Shown: piece by piece, positions 54,440 through 63,779 of the stretch
How the letters are laid out: the number at the start of each line of letters is the position of its first letter
Position numbering within the stretch: the first letter of the stretch is position 1
Assembly: GCA_013002025.1 (NCBI GenBank)
Contig: JABDKW010000072.1
Span: 45,551 to 109,550, forward strand
DNA: 64,000 nt
Direction: 5' to 3'
Source of the DNA: Gammaproteobacteria bacterium
Lineage (GTDB): Bacteria > Pseudomonadota > Gammaproteobacteria > Arenicellales > Arenicellaceae
Translations under genes and position numbers: made by a program
Notes under the pieces: model-generated
Seen by the model: only the letters and a program-made list of their open reading frames with translations
The model's database searches: none
What the model was told of the DNA's origin: nothing

Positions 54440-55834
54440 ATGCCTGAATTCCAAAAATCAATGAAAGCAAAATTTATCAACCGAGATTCACTGCAAGAGC
54501 TGCTGGCAATTTCATTCCCCATGATTGTCTCGCAGGGCGCTTATGCGTTGATGATCTTCACTGATCGCTACTTTATGTCGATGATCAGCCCCACGCACCT
54601 GGCGGCCTCGTTGGGAGGCGGCATTGCCGCCTTCTTCAGCCTGTCGCTGTTCGTTGGCGTGCTGTCGTACACCAATGCATTAGTGGCTAACGCCTATGGC
54701 GCTGACAAATTCGGCAACTGCAGCAAGGTGCTGACCCAAAGCGTAATCATGATTGCACTTAGCATTCCCTTTCTGATTCTAATTACCTATTTGGTTGGGT
54801 TTATGTTTGCCGGCATGGGCCATGATCCATTGCAGGTCGAACTGGAATACCTGTATTTCAATGTGTTGATGTTGGGCGCGCTGATTACTTTGCTGAAGGT
54901 GTGCTTTGGCTCCTATTTTTCCGGTATTGGTCGTACTCGTAATGTGATGATTGCCGATGGGTCGGGGGTGCTGCTGAATATCCCGGTTTCTTATATTTTG
55001 ATATTCGGCAAGCTGGGCTTTCCTGAGTTGGGTATATTGGGCGCCGGAATCGGTACCATTATCGGCAGTCTATTCACATTGCTGATCATGTTGTACTACT
55101 ACTTTGAGCGCGAACACCGGGAGTTGTTTCGGGTGCTTGAATCATTCGCCTACAACCAGCGGTTGATGCTGCGACACCTTCGATTCGGCTTTCCGTCGGG
55201 CATGGAAATGTTTCTCAATGTGGCTGCCTTCAATTTGTTTTTGCTGATGTTTCAATCTTATGGTGTTGCAGAGGGGGCTTCGGCCGCGATTGTGTTTAAC
55301 TGGGATATTGTGTCATTCGTGCCCATGATCGGCCTGCACATTGGCATCATCAGCCTGATTGGTCGCTATACCGGTGCCAATCAAATGGACCGGGCAGATG
55401 ACGTGATTCGCTCTGCGTTTTTTGTGGGCCTGAGTTATTCAGCCGCGCTGGGTGTGCTGTTCGCGGTGTTTCGTGAGCCATTGGTCGGCATGTTTATCAC
55501 TACTGGTATCGACAGCCCGGAGATCCGTGAGTTGGCGTCGTACATGATGATCGGCTTATCCACCTACGTGATGGCGGATGCGATTATCCTGATTGCCGGC
55601 GGCGTGTTGCGCGGTGCCGGTGATACCCGTTGGTTAATGATTGCGTCCGTGATTCTGCATTGGCTAATGCTGGTGGTGCAATTTTTCGTCATCAAGGTCT
55701 GGCTGCTGACACCACTGGTGTCGTGGCTGGTGCTGGTGCTGTTGATTCTGGCGATTGCCGCGGTTTACCTGTGGCGTTTAAAGAGCAATAAGTGGCGCAA
55801 CCCGGAAGTGTTCGCTCAATTGCTGGCTGATTGA
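54440..55834 (+). CDS. MATE-family multidrug/toxin efflux transporter
   Basis: A transporter of the multidrug and toxic compound extrusion family, about 464 residues and 12 membrane spans (LLAISFPMIVSQGAYALMIFTD opens helix 1; SFPMIVSQ is the motif). The likely start is ATG 54440; ATG 54461 is an alternative, while an earlier ATG (54371) would lie inside the first attenuator hairpin. It is expected to be a Na+- or H+-driven exporter. The attenuator upstream suggests that expression rises when translation of cysteine codons is slow. Confidence 0.9.
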   Translation: MPEFQKSMKAKFINRDSLQELLAISFPMIVSQGAYALMIFTDRYFMSMISPTHLAASLGGGIAAFFSLSLFVGVLSYTNALVANAYGADKFGNCSKVLTQSVIMIALSIPFLILITYLVGFMFAGMGHDPLQVELEYLYFNVLMLGALITLLKVCFGSYFSGIGRTRNVMIADGSGVLLNIPVSYILIFGKLGFPELGILGAGIGTIIGSLFTLLIMLYYYFEREHRELFRVLESFAYNQRLMLRHLRFGFPSGMEMFLNVAAFNLFLLMFQSYGVAEGASAAIVFNWDIVSFVPMIGLHIGIISLIGRYTGANQMDRADDVIRSAFFVGLSYSAALGVLFAVFREPLVGMFITTGIDSPEIRELASYMMIGLSTYVMADAIILIAGGVLRGAGDTRWLMIASVILHWLMLVVQFFVIKVWLLTPLVSWLVLVLLILAIAAVYLWRLKSNKWRNPEVFAQLLAD

Positions 55835-55887
55835 TTTTTTCGAATTGTTGGCCTGTGCGGTGGTGGAGAGAGAAGTTCAATCCAGTC

Positions 55888-57435
55888 TTAAAGACCGTCT
55901 AAATCAGCCAATATGTCATCAGCCCGCGCTAAAGTGGCCTGCTTTAGATCGTCGTCCATCTTATCCAGATTTCGGTACACCATGCCGATGCGAGGGTTGT
56001 TGCCAAATTGCGCGCGGTGCCGATCCATAAAATGCCAATACAGGCTGTTAAATGGGCAGGCATCGTCGCCGACCTTCTCTTTGACCTTGTAGTGGCAGCC
56101 GCCGCAGTAGTCGCTCATGCGATTTATATAGGCTCCGCTGGCGGAATAGGGCTTGCTGGCCAGCAAACCGCCATCGGCGAATTGTGACATGCCGCGGGTA
56201 TTGGGCATTTCCACCCATTCTATGGCATCGATATACACGCCTAAGTACCATTGATCGACCTGTGCCGGATCTATGCCGGTGAGCAGGCAAAAATTGCCAA
56301 TCACCATCAGGCGTTGTATGTGGTGTGCGTAGGCGTAATCCAGAGACTGCCCCAAGGCGTGTTGCATGCAACGCATGTTGGTGTCGCCATTCCAAAAATA
56401 CTCAGGTAAATCGCGCTCTGCGTTAAGGCTGTTAAGGTTTTCGTAATTCGGCATATTTACCCAGTAAATACCGCGTACAAATTCACGCCACCCGAGTATT
56501 TGCCGCACAAAACCTTCAATCTGAGCCACACCAATTTCATCCGGCCGCGACTCGAACTCCTTAACGGCGCGTTCAATAACCTCACTCGGATGCAACATCT
56601 TGGCATTCATCGAAAAAGAAATTCGTGCGTGGTACAGGCTCCAGTTGTGTTCCGCCTTAGCCGTCATGGAATCTTGGAAGCGACCGAACAGCGGCAAGCA
56701 TTCGACGCAGAAGAAATCGAGTAACTGGCGCGATTGTTGGCGCGTCACCGGCCACAACAATCTCTCACCGATGTCGCCGAAGTGTTTAACATCATGCTGG
56801 TCGATTCGATGCAACACCTCGATCGGATCATTTTCAAACAACAGGGGCGCCGGGATCGCAGCAAGATCATCCTTTTTGAGCTTGTTGCGATTGTCTGCAT
56901 CGAAATTCCATTGCCCACCGAGCGGCTCGCCACTCTCCATCAGGATGTTAAAGCGTTGCCGCATCTTGCGGTAAAACGTCTCCATGCGCGAACCCTTGCC
57001 AGCTCCAAAGTGCTCAGCGATGTCATCAAACGGCAGCATAAAATGCTCGCTCTCCACACGGATGATCTCGACGCCGGAGATTTCGAGCTGGCCCAGTTGC
57101 TGCTGCAACCGATACTCGTCCGGGCGCTGGTACTCTAGCTGCGCTACACCGTGCTCGGCGCAAAGTGATTCGAGCAGTTCGGGCAGGTCTTGGGATGGTT
57201 GCGTGTCGTCCAGAGTCAGGTGCGCCACTCGATGGCCGGCTTTTTCGAGCGCCGTGGCAAAGGATTGTATCGCCAAAAAGAACGCGGCCAGCTTTTGAAT
57301 ATGATGCTTTACGTAGGCCGCCTCCTGATGCAGTTCGGCTATCACATACAATACGTTTGGGTCTTTTTGCTGATACCAGGAGTGCGCGGCATTGAGCTGA
57401 TCACCAAGAATAAGCCGCAGCGTGCGCGTGGTCAT
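55888..57435 (-). CDS. FeS-type bacterial cryptochrome/photolyase
   Basis: A 515-residue flavoprotein of the FeS-BCP branch that repairs (6-4) photoproducts. The four iron-sulfur cysteines are C356, C444, C447 and C460; their spacing (88, 3, 13) equals that of C350/C438/C441/C454 in Agrobacterium PhrB. The family opening LRLILGDQLN at residue 6 places the start at 57435. TRGMSQFADGG and MSDYCGGCHYK are further family marks. It would bind FAD and a ribolumazine antenna. Confidence 0.93.
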   Translation of the reverse strand: MTTRTLRLILGDQLNAAHSWYQQKDPNVLYVIAELHQEAAYVKHHIQKLAAFFLAIQSFATALEKAGHRVAHLTLDDTQPSQDLPELLESLCAEHGVAQLEYQRPDEYRLQQQLGQLEISGVEIIRVESEHFMLPFDDIAEHFGAGKGSRMETFYRKMRQRFNILMESGEPLGGQWNFDADNRNKLKKDDLAAIPAPLLFENDPIEVLHRIDQHDVKHFGDIGERLLWPVTRQQSRQLLDFFCVECLPLFGRFQDSMTAKAEHNWSLYHARISFSMNAKMLHPSEVIERAVKEFESRPDEIGVAQIEGFVRQILGWREFVRGIYWVNMPNYENLNSLNAERDLPEYFWNGDTNMRCMQHALGQSLDYAYAHHIQRLMVIGNFCLLTGIDPAQVDQWYLGVYIDAIEWVEMPNTRGMSQFADGGLLASKPYSASGAYINRMSDYCGGCHYKVKEKVGDDACPFNSLYWHFMDRHRAQFGNNPRIGMVYRNLDKMDDDLKQATLARADDILADLDGL

Positions 57436-57753
57436 TGTGGTTTGGGGGCTTTGCCCATTGTTCTGCAACGTACCGAGCAGAATTTTACCAGAGCCCAGTC
57501 CCGCGCCCACTTTTTACGCCATACAAAGGGTCGGCCACAGGCGGCGCAGATTTTACTGGGGAGGCTAGGTTTATGATGAGCCATACGACCGTAAAGACCG
57601 ATTTCTAATGATGTTCCAATTTAGCAAACTTCAATCAAATTTATGTCGGTACGCGATTTATTATGCACTAAAACCAGCGATATTCGTTTACCATTGGCAC
57701 GCTATGGACCTCGCCGACCCCTTATTCGGCGCACACGCTTTCCCAAACCCCTC
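57436..57753. other. Divergent intergenic region
   Basis: About 300 bases separate the photolyase gene from the MMPL exporter. Only short frames without support are found. The exporter could begin at 57643 instead of 57754, shortening the gap. No clear terminator or operator is seen. Confidence 0.3.
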
Positions 57754-60108
57754 ATGAGTCACGCCCGCAGCCAATTTTTTGACCGTATATTGAGCCATCC
57801 GTGGCGCGTGTTGTCGATCAGTACGCTGTTGCTGATTGTTTGCTTTATGGGGCTGGGCGGGCTCTCTACCAGCAATGATTACCGCTCTTTCCTGGATGAT
57901 GATTATCCCGGCATGGTTGAGCTGGCTGAGATTGAAGAGCTGTTTTACGAAAATAAAAGTGGTGTGCTGCTCGTTATCCCGAATGACGGCACCATCTTCA
58001 CAGAACAGGCACTCACCGCAATTCAAAGCCTGACCGCCGATAGTTGGTTAGTTGATAAGGTAGCGCGGGTTGATTCTATTGCCAATTTTCAACATACCCG
58101 CGCTAGTGGCGACGAGCTTTTTGTCGAAAGTCTACTGCCGGAGTATTTACCGATTGATGCGGCAAGAATCGAACTAACGCGTCAGGTCAGCCTGAACGAG
58201 CCAGCCACGCGCGGCTTGCTGGTTAGCACGGATCAATCAGTCGGCGCTATTAATATCACATTTGAGTTCGGCGGCAATGAGGATCTGCAACTGCATGAGC
58301 GCGAAGCGGCAACTGTCGCCTTTATGAGCCTGCTCGACCAGTACCGGCAGCGCTACCCTGAAATCGAGTTCAGAGAAACCGGCACGTTTTTTGTTGACTA
58401 CCACTCAGAACGCTTCCTGAACGAAACCAACTCGATTCTGACACCAGTAATGATAGTCGTGATGATGTTGCTGCTGGCATTACTGTTGCAATCACTGAGC
58501 GGATTGTTGTGCGCCATGGTGATTGTGGTCGGTTCCGGGGTCATCACCATGGGTGTCTTCGGCTGGAGTAATATGTTGCTCGAAGCGGTCGCCGCAATGG
58601 GACCTATCGTAATTATGACCCTGGCCGTGGCGGACTCGGTGCACATTATTGTCGGCGCACAAACTGCACTGGGGCAGGGCTTTGACAAAACCGCGGCCAT
58701 TAAAGAAAGTCTGCGAATCAATTTTATGCCGGTGTTTCTCACCTCGCTGACCACGGCGTTGGGGGTGATCACCTTTAGTTTCACCGACTTTCCCTCGTTA
58801 CGAAAACTGGGTGTGATCATCGCGTTAGGAGTGACGGTGGCGTTTATTCTATCGGTGACCTTGCTGCCGGTATTGATGCAGTGGTTGCCGCTGAAAGCCA
58901 GACTGCCTAATTCCTTCACACATAAGTTTTTCCGATCACTCGCACAGTGGAGCATCAGCAATGCGCGCATCATCTTGCCGGTGGCGCTGGTCAGTGCAGC
59001 CCTCATTAGCAGCATGGCGAGCCGTGGCGTGATCGATGAAAGCTTCCAGAACATGTTTCACCCGGATACCGAGGTTTCGGAATCGATTCGCATCAGCGAC
59101 GAGAAGCTGGCTGGCATGTTGCGCCTGGATGTGGCGGTGTTCAGCGCAGAGGGCGAAAAAATCACTGACCCAAAATACCTCAGGCTAGTGGAAGACTTCA
59201 GCCAATGGGTATTACGACAACCCGATGTTACCCATACACAAACCCTCACGGACACCTATAAGCGCTTAAATAAATCCATGCATGGTGATCAGCCCGAGTG
59301 GTATCGCCTGCCCGAACAAGCCGACCTTGCTGCACAGTATCTGTTGCTCTATGAGATGTCGTTGCCCTACGGTCTGGATCTGAGCCATCAACTGACCATG
59401 GATAAAACCGCCACCCGGATTATTGTGTCGGGGCGCAACGTTGAGAGCGTCAATGTGGTGGCGTTAACCAATAGTATCCGGCAATGGTTCGAGCTCAATG
59501 CACCTGAGGTGAAAGTCATTTCAGCCGGCATTGTTGCCCTGATGAGCGAGGTGGCGCTTCACGAGCTGATCCCCAAAATGGCGCGCGGCGGGGTGATAGC
59601 AATACTGATGGTGTCGCTGGTGCTGTTTTTTGCCCTGCGCAGCTGGCTATTGGGATTGTTCGGCATGCTGGCGAATATTATTCCGCTTGCAGTCAGCTAT
59701 GGAATCTGGGCAATGAGCGGCAATATTTTTAACTTTGTATCGGTCAGCGTCGCGGGCATATGCCTTGGCATGGTGGTGGATTTTGCGGTGCATTTTCTGG
59801 ATAAGTTTCGCCACTCGCTGCGCAGCAGCGGGGATGTCAACACCGCTATTTATTACGCCTATGAAAAGGTTGCCAATCCTTTGCTAATCACCGCGGTGGT
59901 CCTGATGGCGGGCTTTTTTGTGCTCAGTTTTACCAAGGTCGCAAACTTTGCGGCTATTGGTCAACTTACGCCGTTGGTCATCAGTCTGGCGCTGGCGTTT
60001 GATCTGGTGGTGCTGCCGGCCCTGTTAGCGCTGGTATATGGTAGGGCGAGTAATCGGGTTGAATACGTCGCCGAGCTTGCCGAGGAGCCCACAAAGCGGG
60101 CAATTTAA
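57754..60108 (+). CDS. MMPL/RND-superfamily exporter
   Basis: A 784-residue protein (821 from ATG 57643) with the RND plan in two halves, each with a first membrane helix, a periplasmic loop and a bundle of five more helices. VADSVHIIVGA and GMVVDFAVHFLDKF are the membrane motifs with the acidic residues of the proton path. It differs from multidrug RND pumps and would export lipids or similar molecules. No adaptor gene is near. It ends overlapping the convergent small gene by four bases. Confidence 0.88.
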   Translation: MSHARSQFFDRILSHPWRVLSISTLLLIVCFMGLGGLSTSNDYRSFLDDDYPGMVELAEIEELFYENKSGVLLVIPNDGTIFTEQALTAIQSLTADSWLVDKVARVDSIANFQHTRASGDELFVESLLPEYLPIDAARIELTRQVSLNEPATRGLLVSTDQSVGAINITFEFGGNEDLQLHEREAATVAFMSLLDQYRQRYPEIEFRETGTFFVDYHSERFLNETNSILTPVMIVVMMLLLALLLQSLSGLLCAMVIVVGSGVITMGVFGWSNMLLEAVAAMGPIVIMTLAVADSVHIIVGAQTALGQGFDKTAAIKESLRINFMPVFLTSLTTALGVITFSFTDFPSLRKLGVIIALGVTVAFILSVTLLPVLMQWLPLKARLPNSFTHKFFRSLAQWSISNARIILPVALVSAALISSMASRGVIDESFQNMFHPDTEVSESIRISDEKLAGMLRLDVAVFSAEGEKITDPKYLRLVEDFSQWVLRQPDVTHTQTLTDTYKRLNKSMHGDQPEWYRLPEQADLAAQYLLLYEMSLPYGLDLSHQLTMDKTATRIIVSGRNVESVNVVALTNSIRQWFELNAPEVKVISAGIVALMSEVALHELIPKMARGGVIAILMVSLVLFFALRSWLLGLFGMLANIIPLAVSYGIWAMSGNIFNFVSVSVAGICLGMVVDFAVHFLDKFRHSLRSSGDVNTAIYYAYEKVANPLLITAVVLMAGFFVLSFTKVANFAAIGQLTPLVISLALAFDLVVLPALLALVYGRASNRVEYVAELAEEPTKRAI

Positions 60109-60695
60109 TGCGGTTGAGTAACAGGTTGACTAACAAGGTTCTTAGTAGTCAGGCCGTTGGCTATTGTGGCAATTGATTGCGGATCAATTGCCCCCATCAG
60201 GTTAACAAACACCGCGTTTTCATCATTTCTGGCAAACAGCGAGAGCCCCTGCACTACACCGTCAGTTTCTGACTGCATCAACACAATGCGCTGGTCTGTT
60301 TCCCGCACTTTAAGTATCGTTTGCCAGTTGTCACGCTGCAGTGTGGCGACTGAGTCATCAATGGCTTGCTCGATAATGGCCGCATTTTTGTCAACTTCGT
60401 AAATCCTGATTTGCACGCCTTGAATGTCTTCAAGCAGAGCCAATGCCAGCTGCTCGGGTAGTTCCAACGTCTCGTTAGAGGCAGTCACCGCACTGGTGAT
60501 TAACCAACGCAGGGGTTGCACACCTTTGGGCCCGATATCCAGTGCCAAAGTTGTGTTGCTCACTGACGCAGCCGGCAAACTGAGTTTTACATAACCGGGT
60601 TCGGACTTAATCCCGCTCCCAGCCAGCAGGTAACCGGCCGCCCCAAGTGCAACAAGCGTCAACAGGGTTATAAGTGCATACTTTATAAAGTTCAT
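60105..60695 (-). CDS. Exported protein related to the DUF4252 gene, unknown function
   Basis: A 196-residue protein with an N-terminal membrane anchor (about 5-26). The C-terminal half resembles the DUF4252 protein encoded just upstream: IQGVQIRIYEVD and FARNDENAVFVNLMGAIDPQSIATIAN parallel VKVRVYNLNG and AVFINIVGEIDPNKIAKITD (short parts quoted). It is last in the sigma-factor operon; function unknown. Confidence 0.7.
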   Translation of the reverse strand: MNFIKYALITLLTLVALGAAGYLLAGSGIKSEPGYVKLSLPAASVSNTTLALDIGPKGVQPLRWLITSAVTASNETLELPEQLALALLEDIQGVQIRIYEVDKNAAIIEQAIDDSVATLQRDNWQTILKVRETDQRIVLMQSETDGVVQGLSLFARNDENAVFVNLMGAIDPQSIATIANGLTTKNLVSQPVTQPH

Positions 60696-60703
60696 AATGA
60701 CGC

Positions 60704-61264
60704 CTAAATATCGATATCAAGAGTGTCGGTGATTTTGGCGATTTTGTTAGGGTCGATTTCCCCCACAATATTGATAAACACCGCTTCGCCGGCCTCTTTT
60801 TCCGGCGACACCACCATCACCACCACGCCGTCAATAACCTCGTTGGTAGACTTGCTGAACACGCGCACTTTTTGATTATCTTCATTGTTATTGACCGTTA
60901 CCAGGGTCTCCCATTTATCGGCCTTGAGCTCTTTGCTCACACGGTCGATTGTCGAGTTGGCCTTATCCAGCTTGCCGTTGAGGTTATAAACCCGGACTTT
61001 GACAAACTCGAGATTGGATAGTATCTGGCCAACTTCCGGGTCCTCGGCTTTGGCAAAGCTACCGATCATTTTCATCAGGCTGGCACTCAGGTTGATTTCA
61101 ACCTTTGGTTCGCCGTAATGGGATGACAGGTCGGCAAAATCAATCTGCCCGGTTGGCGCGGCGTAAACCGAGGCACTGAACAGCAGGGTGAAAACGCCCA
61201 GGCTCAGGTATTTGCCTAATGATGCGCTTAATGCGCGTGTTGAGGTTTGCTTGAGAGGGTTCAT
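60704..61264 (-). CDS. DUF4252 domain protein
   Basis: A 186-residue exported protein; signal peptide about 1-35 (ASVYAAP). The DUF4252 domain (about 60-183) has VKVRVYNLNG and IVGEIDPNKIAKI. Such proteins often sit behind ECF sigma/anti-sigma genes, as here. It is 8 bases upstream of its paralogue. Confidence 0.85.
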   Translation of the reverse strand: MNPLKQTSTRALSASLGKYLSLGVFTLLFSASVYAAPTGQIDFADLSSHYGEPKVEINLSASLMKMIGSFAKAEDPEVGQILSNLEFVKVRVYNLNGKLDKANSTIDRVSKELKADKWETLVTVNNNEDNQKVRVFSKSTNEVIDGVVVMVVSPEKEAGEAVFINIVGEIDPNKIAKITDTLDIDI

Positions 61265-61298
61265 GGTTTTGCTCCGGTAATCAGTTTATTCGGTTGCT

Positions 61299-61808
61299 CT
61301 AAAGCGAGCGGGTTGGTGTTTTGGTTTTAGGCTGCAGGGCCCGAATGCTCGGGCGAACTGTTTCACGGCCGATTTCGACCACCGGTTCAACGGCGGCTTT
61401 TTTGATATTGCTGTTCAAGGTTTTGCGCATGTGAACACGAGTGATTTCATTGGCTTGCCCCAGGTAGTGCAGGGCTACCGCCAGGTCCGCTTGGGCCTGT
61501 TCAAGTTGTTTCAGCGTCTGCTGCTGCTGATAGACCTGAAACACGACCACTGCCACAAGCAAGCTGGCGGCGATGCCACCGACCTTTTGCCAGGACATGC
61601 TCCAGGAACTCGACCAGGCAGCAGAAGCCCTCTGGTGCAGCCGCTCTGAGCTGGTTTCGGTGGCCTCAATCGTCTCGGGAATGGCGTAGAGTCTGTCAGA
61701 TAAGTGTTCGGGCACGTCCAGTAAGGGAATGCCCGCTTGTGAGCGACTATCATCCGCAGGCTGGCCGGCAAACAACTTGTTCAAAAATTCGGTTTCCTGG
61801 TCTTTCAT
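61299..61808 (-). CDS. Anti-sigma factor-like membrane protein
   Basis: A 169-residue protein with one membrane helix at about 78-95 (GGIAASLLVAVVVFQVY). The N-terminal 75 residues would be cytosolic and hold the sigma factor; the outside part has a coiled-coil-like start (QQQQTLKQLEQAQADLAVAL). It overlaps the sigma gene by four bases, so the two are cotranslated. No zinc motif is seen. Confidence 0.75.
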   Translation of the reverse strand: MKDQETEFLNKLFAGQPADDSRSQAGIPLLDVPEHLSDRLYAIPETIEATETSSERLHQRASAAWSSSWSMSWQKVGGIAASLLVAVVVFQVYQQQQTLKQLEQAQADLAVALHYLGQANEITRVHMRKTLNSNIKKAAVEPVVEIGRETVRPSIRALQPKTKTPTRSL

Positions 61809-62317
61809 AACTCAACCCCCTGCAAGAATCCGCGCAGTTGTTTGCGGCCACGGTGGATATACACCTTGGCTTGATTTTCATTCAGATTGAGAGCCTTGGC
61901 CGCGTCTTTGATCGAGCGCTGCTGCAAATCTGCCAGAATGATCAGTGAGCGATACGGCTCTTTTAGTCGTTGGATGGCATCGGCCAACCAATCACTCAAC
62001 TGTTTTTTCATTAACATGGCCGCCGGTTTGCCGTGCACATTGTCACTTTGCAATTCATCGGGGTCGGCGTCCACCACAGGGCGAGTTTTGCGCAGCTTAT
62101 CGATGCATAGATTGCGCACCACATGCAGCAACCAGGCTTTGCCAGCTTCTGAGTTTAGTTGTGTATTTGTTTGTGCGTTGTTCATATGTTTCCACAGGCG
62201 CTCATAGGCTTCTTGAGTTGCATCTTCGGCATCACTTTTGTTCGCCAAAATGTATATTGCCTGAGAGTAGACAAGCTGTTTATGCTGGTCGATCAGGCTT
62301 CGAAACTGGTGTTTCAT
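61805..62317 (-). CDS. ECF-type RNA polymerase sigma factor
   Basis: A 170-residue sigma-70 family factor. Region 2 (about 20-85) holds DAEDATQEAYERLWKHM and AWLLHVVRNLCIDKLRK; region 4 (about 110-165) has RSLIILADLQQRSIKDAAKALN and the recognition helix before VYIHRGRKQL. With the anti-sigma gene it forms the usual extracytoplasmic-function switch. A likely self-controlled promoter lies at 62365-62392. Confidence 0.88.
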   Translation of the reverse strand: MKHQFRSLIDQHKQLVYSQAIYILANKSDAEDATQEAYERLWKHMNNAQTNTQLNSEAGKAWLLHVVRNLCIDKLRKTRPVVDADPDELQSDNVHGKPAAMLMKKQLSDWLADAIQRLKEPYRSLIILADLQQRSIKDAAKALNLNENQAKVYIHRGRKQLRGFLQGVEL

Positions 62318-62364
62318 CTAGTTAATGGCTCAATTATTCGCGTTATTGCTGCCCGTTACTTATT

Positions 62365-62392
62365 AAAACGGCTGACAACAGAAAAGGTTACA
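62365..62392 (-). promoter_or_regulatory. Likely ECF promoter of the sigma operon
   Basis: On the minus strand TGTAAC (62387-62392) and CGTTTT (62365-62370) are 16 bases apart, a pattern like ECF promoters with a TGAAAC/TGTAAC -35 and CGT -10. It ends 48 bases before the sigma gene's ATG, fitting autoregulation. No second copy was recognised in the window. Confidence 0.4.
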
Positions 62393-62535
62393 AAATTACT
62401 GAAAAAATTCTGCAAGTCGATAAGGCTGGTCGAGAGACTGGTGAAATAGTATAACGAACCCTTGGCAAACACCTATCTGGCTCCAATCCGCAAGGCCCAC
62501 AGTGGGGTCCCCTCGAATAAAATGCTGTTAAATAT

Positions 62536-63702
62536 ATGATTAGTGACATCTCAAAATCAGTTGAAGCCTGTGCTGCCCATTACGGTGAGCAGGCCGACGC
62601 CATGCGCGACTACCTGATCCGTGGCCAGGCGCGCGCACTGGAAGTTAACCCCCGCGGGCCGCTCAAGTTTGACGATGACGGCAATCTGGATGCGGATATT
62701 CGCGCTGCGTATTCAGAGCATGGCTACTATATTTTCGAAAATTTGATCAGCGCGGCAGAACTGGCTGAGCTTAAGCAGGACATCGCTACTATGCGCGCCC
62801 GCTTCGCAGTATCGCCCGAACAGCAGGTCGATGCGCAAGGTAATCCGGCCTTAGGAGCCGATTGCAAAGCACCCTCGGTACAATGGGTAAAACCCTTGTC
62901 TGATCCGCTTGGCGGCACCGAACTGTACAATGGGCGCCATCAGGTAAAGCTGTTTGAGCCGCAGGCCAGCGACGATGCGCCCGCTTATTCGCCATTGGTG
63001 TTGATGGGGCAACTGCAGCATTCAGAGGCATGTCTAAGGCTGTATGGTCACCCGCAACTACTCAAGGTGGCCGAGGCGATCAATGGTGAAGATTTTGCGC
63101 CGTTTAATGAGGTTATCTTTTTTAAGGACCCTGGCCTCGGGGCAGCGGTATCCTGGCATCAGGATGGTGATACCCACTGGGACAGCCCTGCATTTGATGA
63201 AGACATCCACGGCTTCAACTTTATGGCGCAACTGTACGACACCACGCCGGTAAATGGCGTGTGGGTTGTGCCGGGCTCTCACCGCCAGGGTAAGATAGAT
63301 ATTAAGGCGAAGATGGCTGAGCAAGGCAGCGAGCGCTTTGCAGACGCCGTGCCTATGCTATGTCGCCCCGGCGATGTGATCATCTGCAATCGCCAGATTG
63401 TGCACGGCTCCTTTGCCAACACCGGCTTTGAACCCAGGTTAACCGTTAATTTCGGGTTTCATCGTCGCTCATCCGTGCTTGATGTGCATGGTGCCGGTAT
63501 GCACAGCGAAGCAGTGGTCTACGATGCCGAACATATTCGCAAACGTTCGCTGCCCATCGGTTTGGCGATTGAAGCCCGGCGCCAGCATTTTAAAGACGAG
63601 CAGCCCTATCAGTATCGGCCATTGGCGAATGAATCTATAAAATGGGAACCAGGCTCTCTGGCGCAGTTAAAGGACTACAACCTGCTGGATTTGAGCATAT
63701 AG
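62536..63702 (+). CDS. Phytanoyl-CoA dioxygenase (PhyH) family protein
   Basis: A 388-residue Fe(II)/2-oxoglutarate dioxygenase. The iron ligands are H208 and D210 (SWHQDGD) and H290 (QIVHGS); R301 should bind 2-oxoglutarate. The N-terminal part has YSEHGYYIFENLIS. It would hydroxylate a lipid- or terpene-like substrate; whether the substrate is a CoA ester is not known. It is divergent from the sigma operon. Confidence 0.9.
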   Translation: MISDISKSVEACAAHYGEQADAMRDYLIRGQARALEVNPRGPLKFDDDGNLDADIRAAYSEHGYYIFENLISAAELAELKQDIATMRARFAVSPEQQVDAQGNPALGADCKAPSVQWVKPLSDPLGGTELYNGRHQVKLFEPQASDDAPAYSPLVLMGQLQHSEACLRLYGHPQLLKVAEAINGEDFAPFNEVIFFKDPGLGAAVSWHQDGDTHWDSPAFDEDIHGFNFMAQLYDTTPVNGVWVVPGSHRQGKIDIKAKMAEQGSERFADAVPMLCRPGDVIICNRQIVHGSFANTGFEPRLTVNFGFHRRSSVLDVHGAGMHSEAVVYDAEHIRKRSLPIGLAIEARRQHFKDEQPYQYRPLANESIKWEPGSLAQLKDYNLLDLSI

Positions 63703-63779
63703 AACCCAAACCTCACGCCGCACTCCTTTTTACGTAACAGGACGATGCACTGAAATTTCAATGATCGTGGCGGGCTTGG

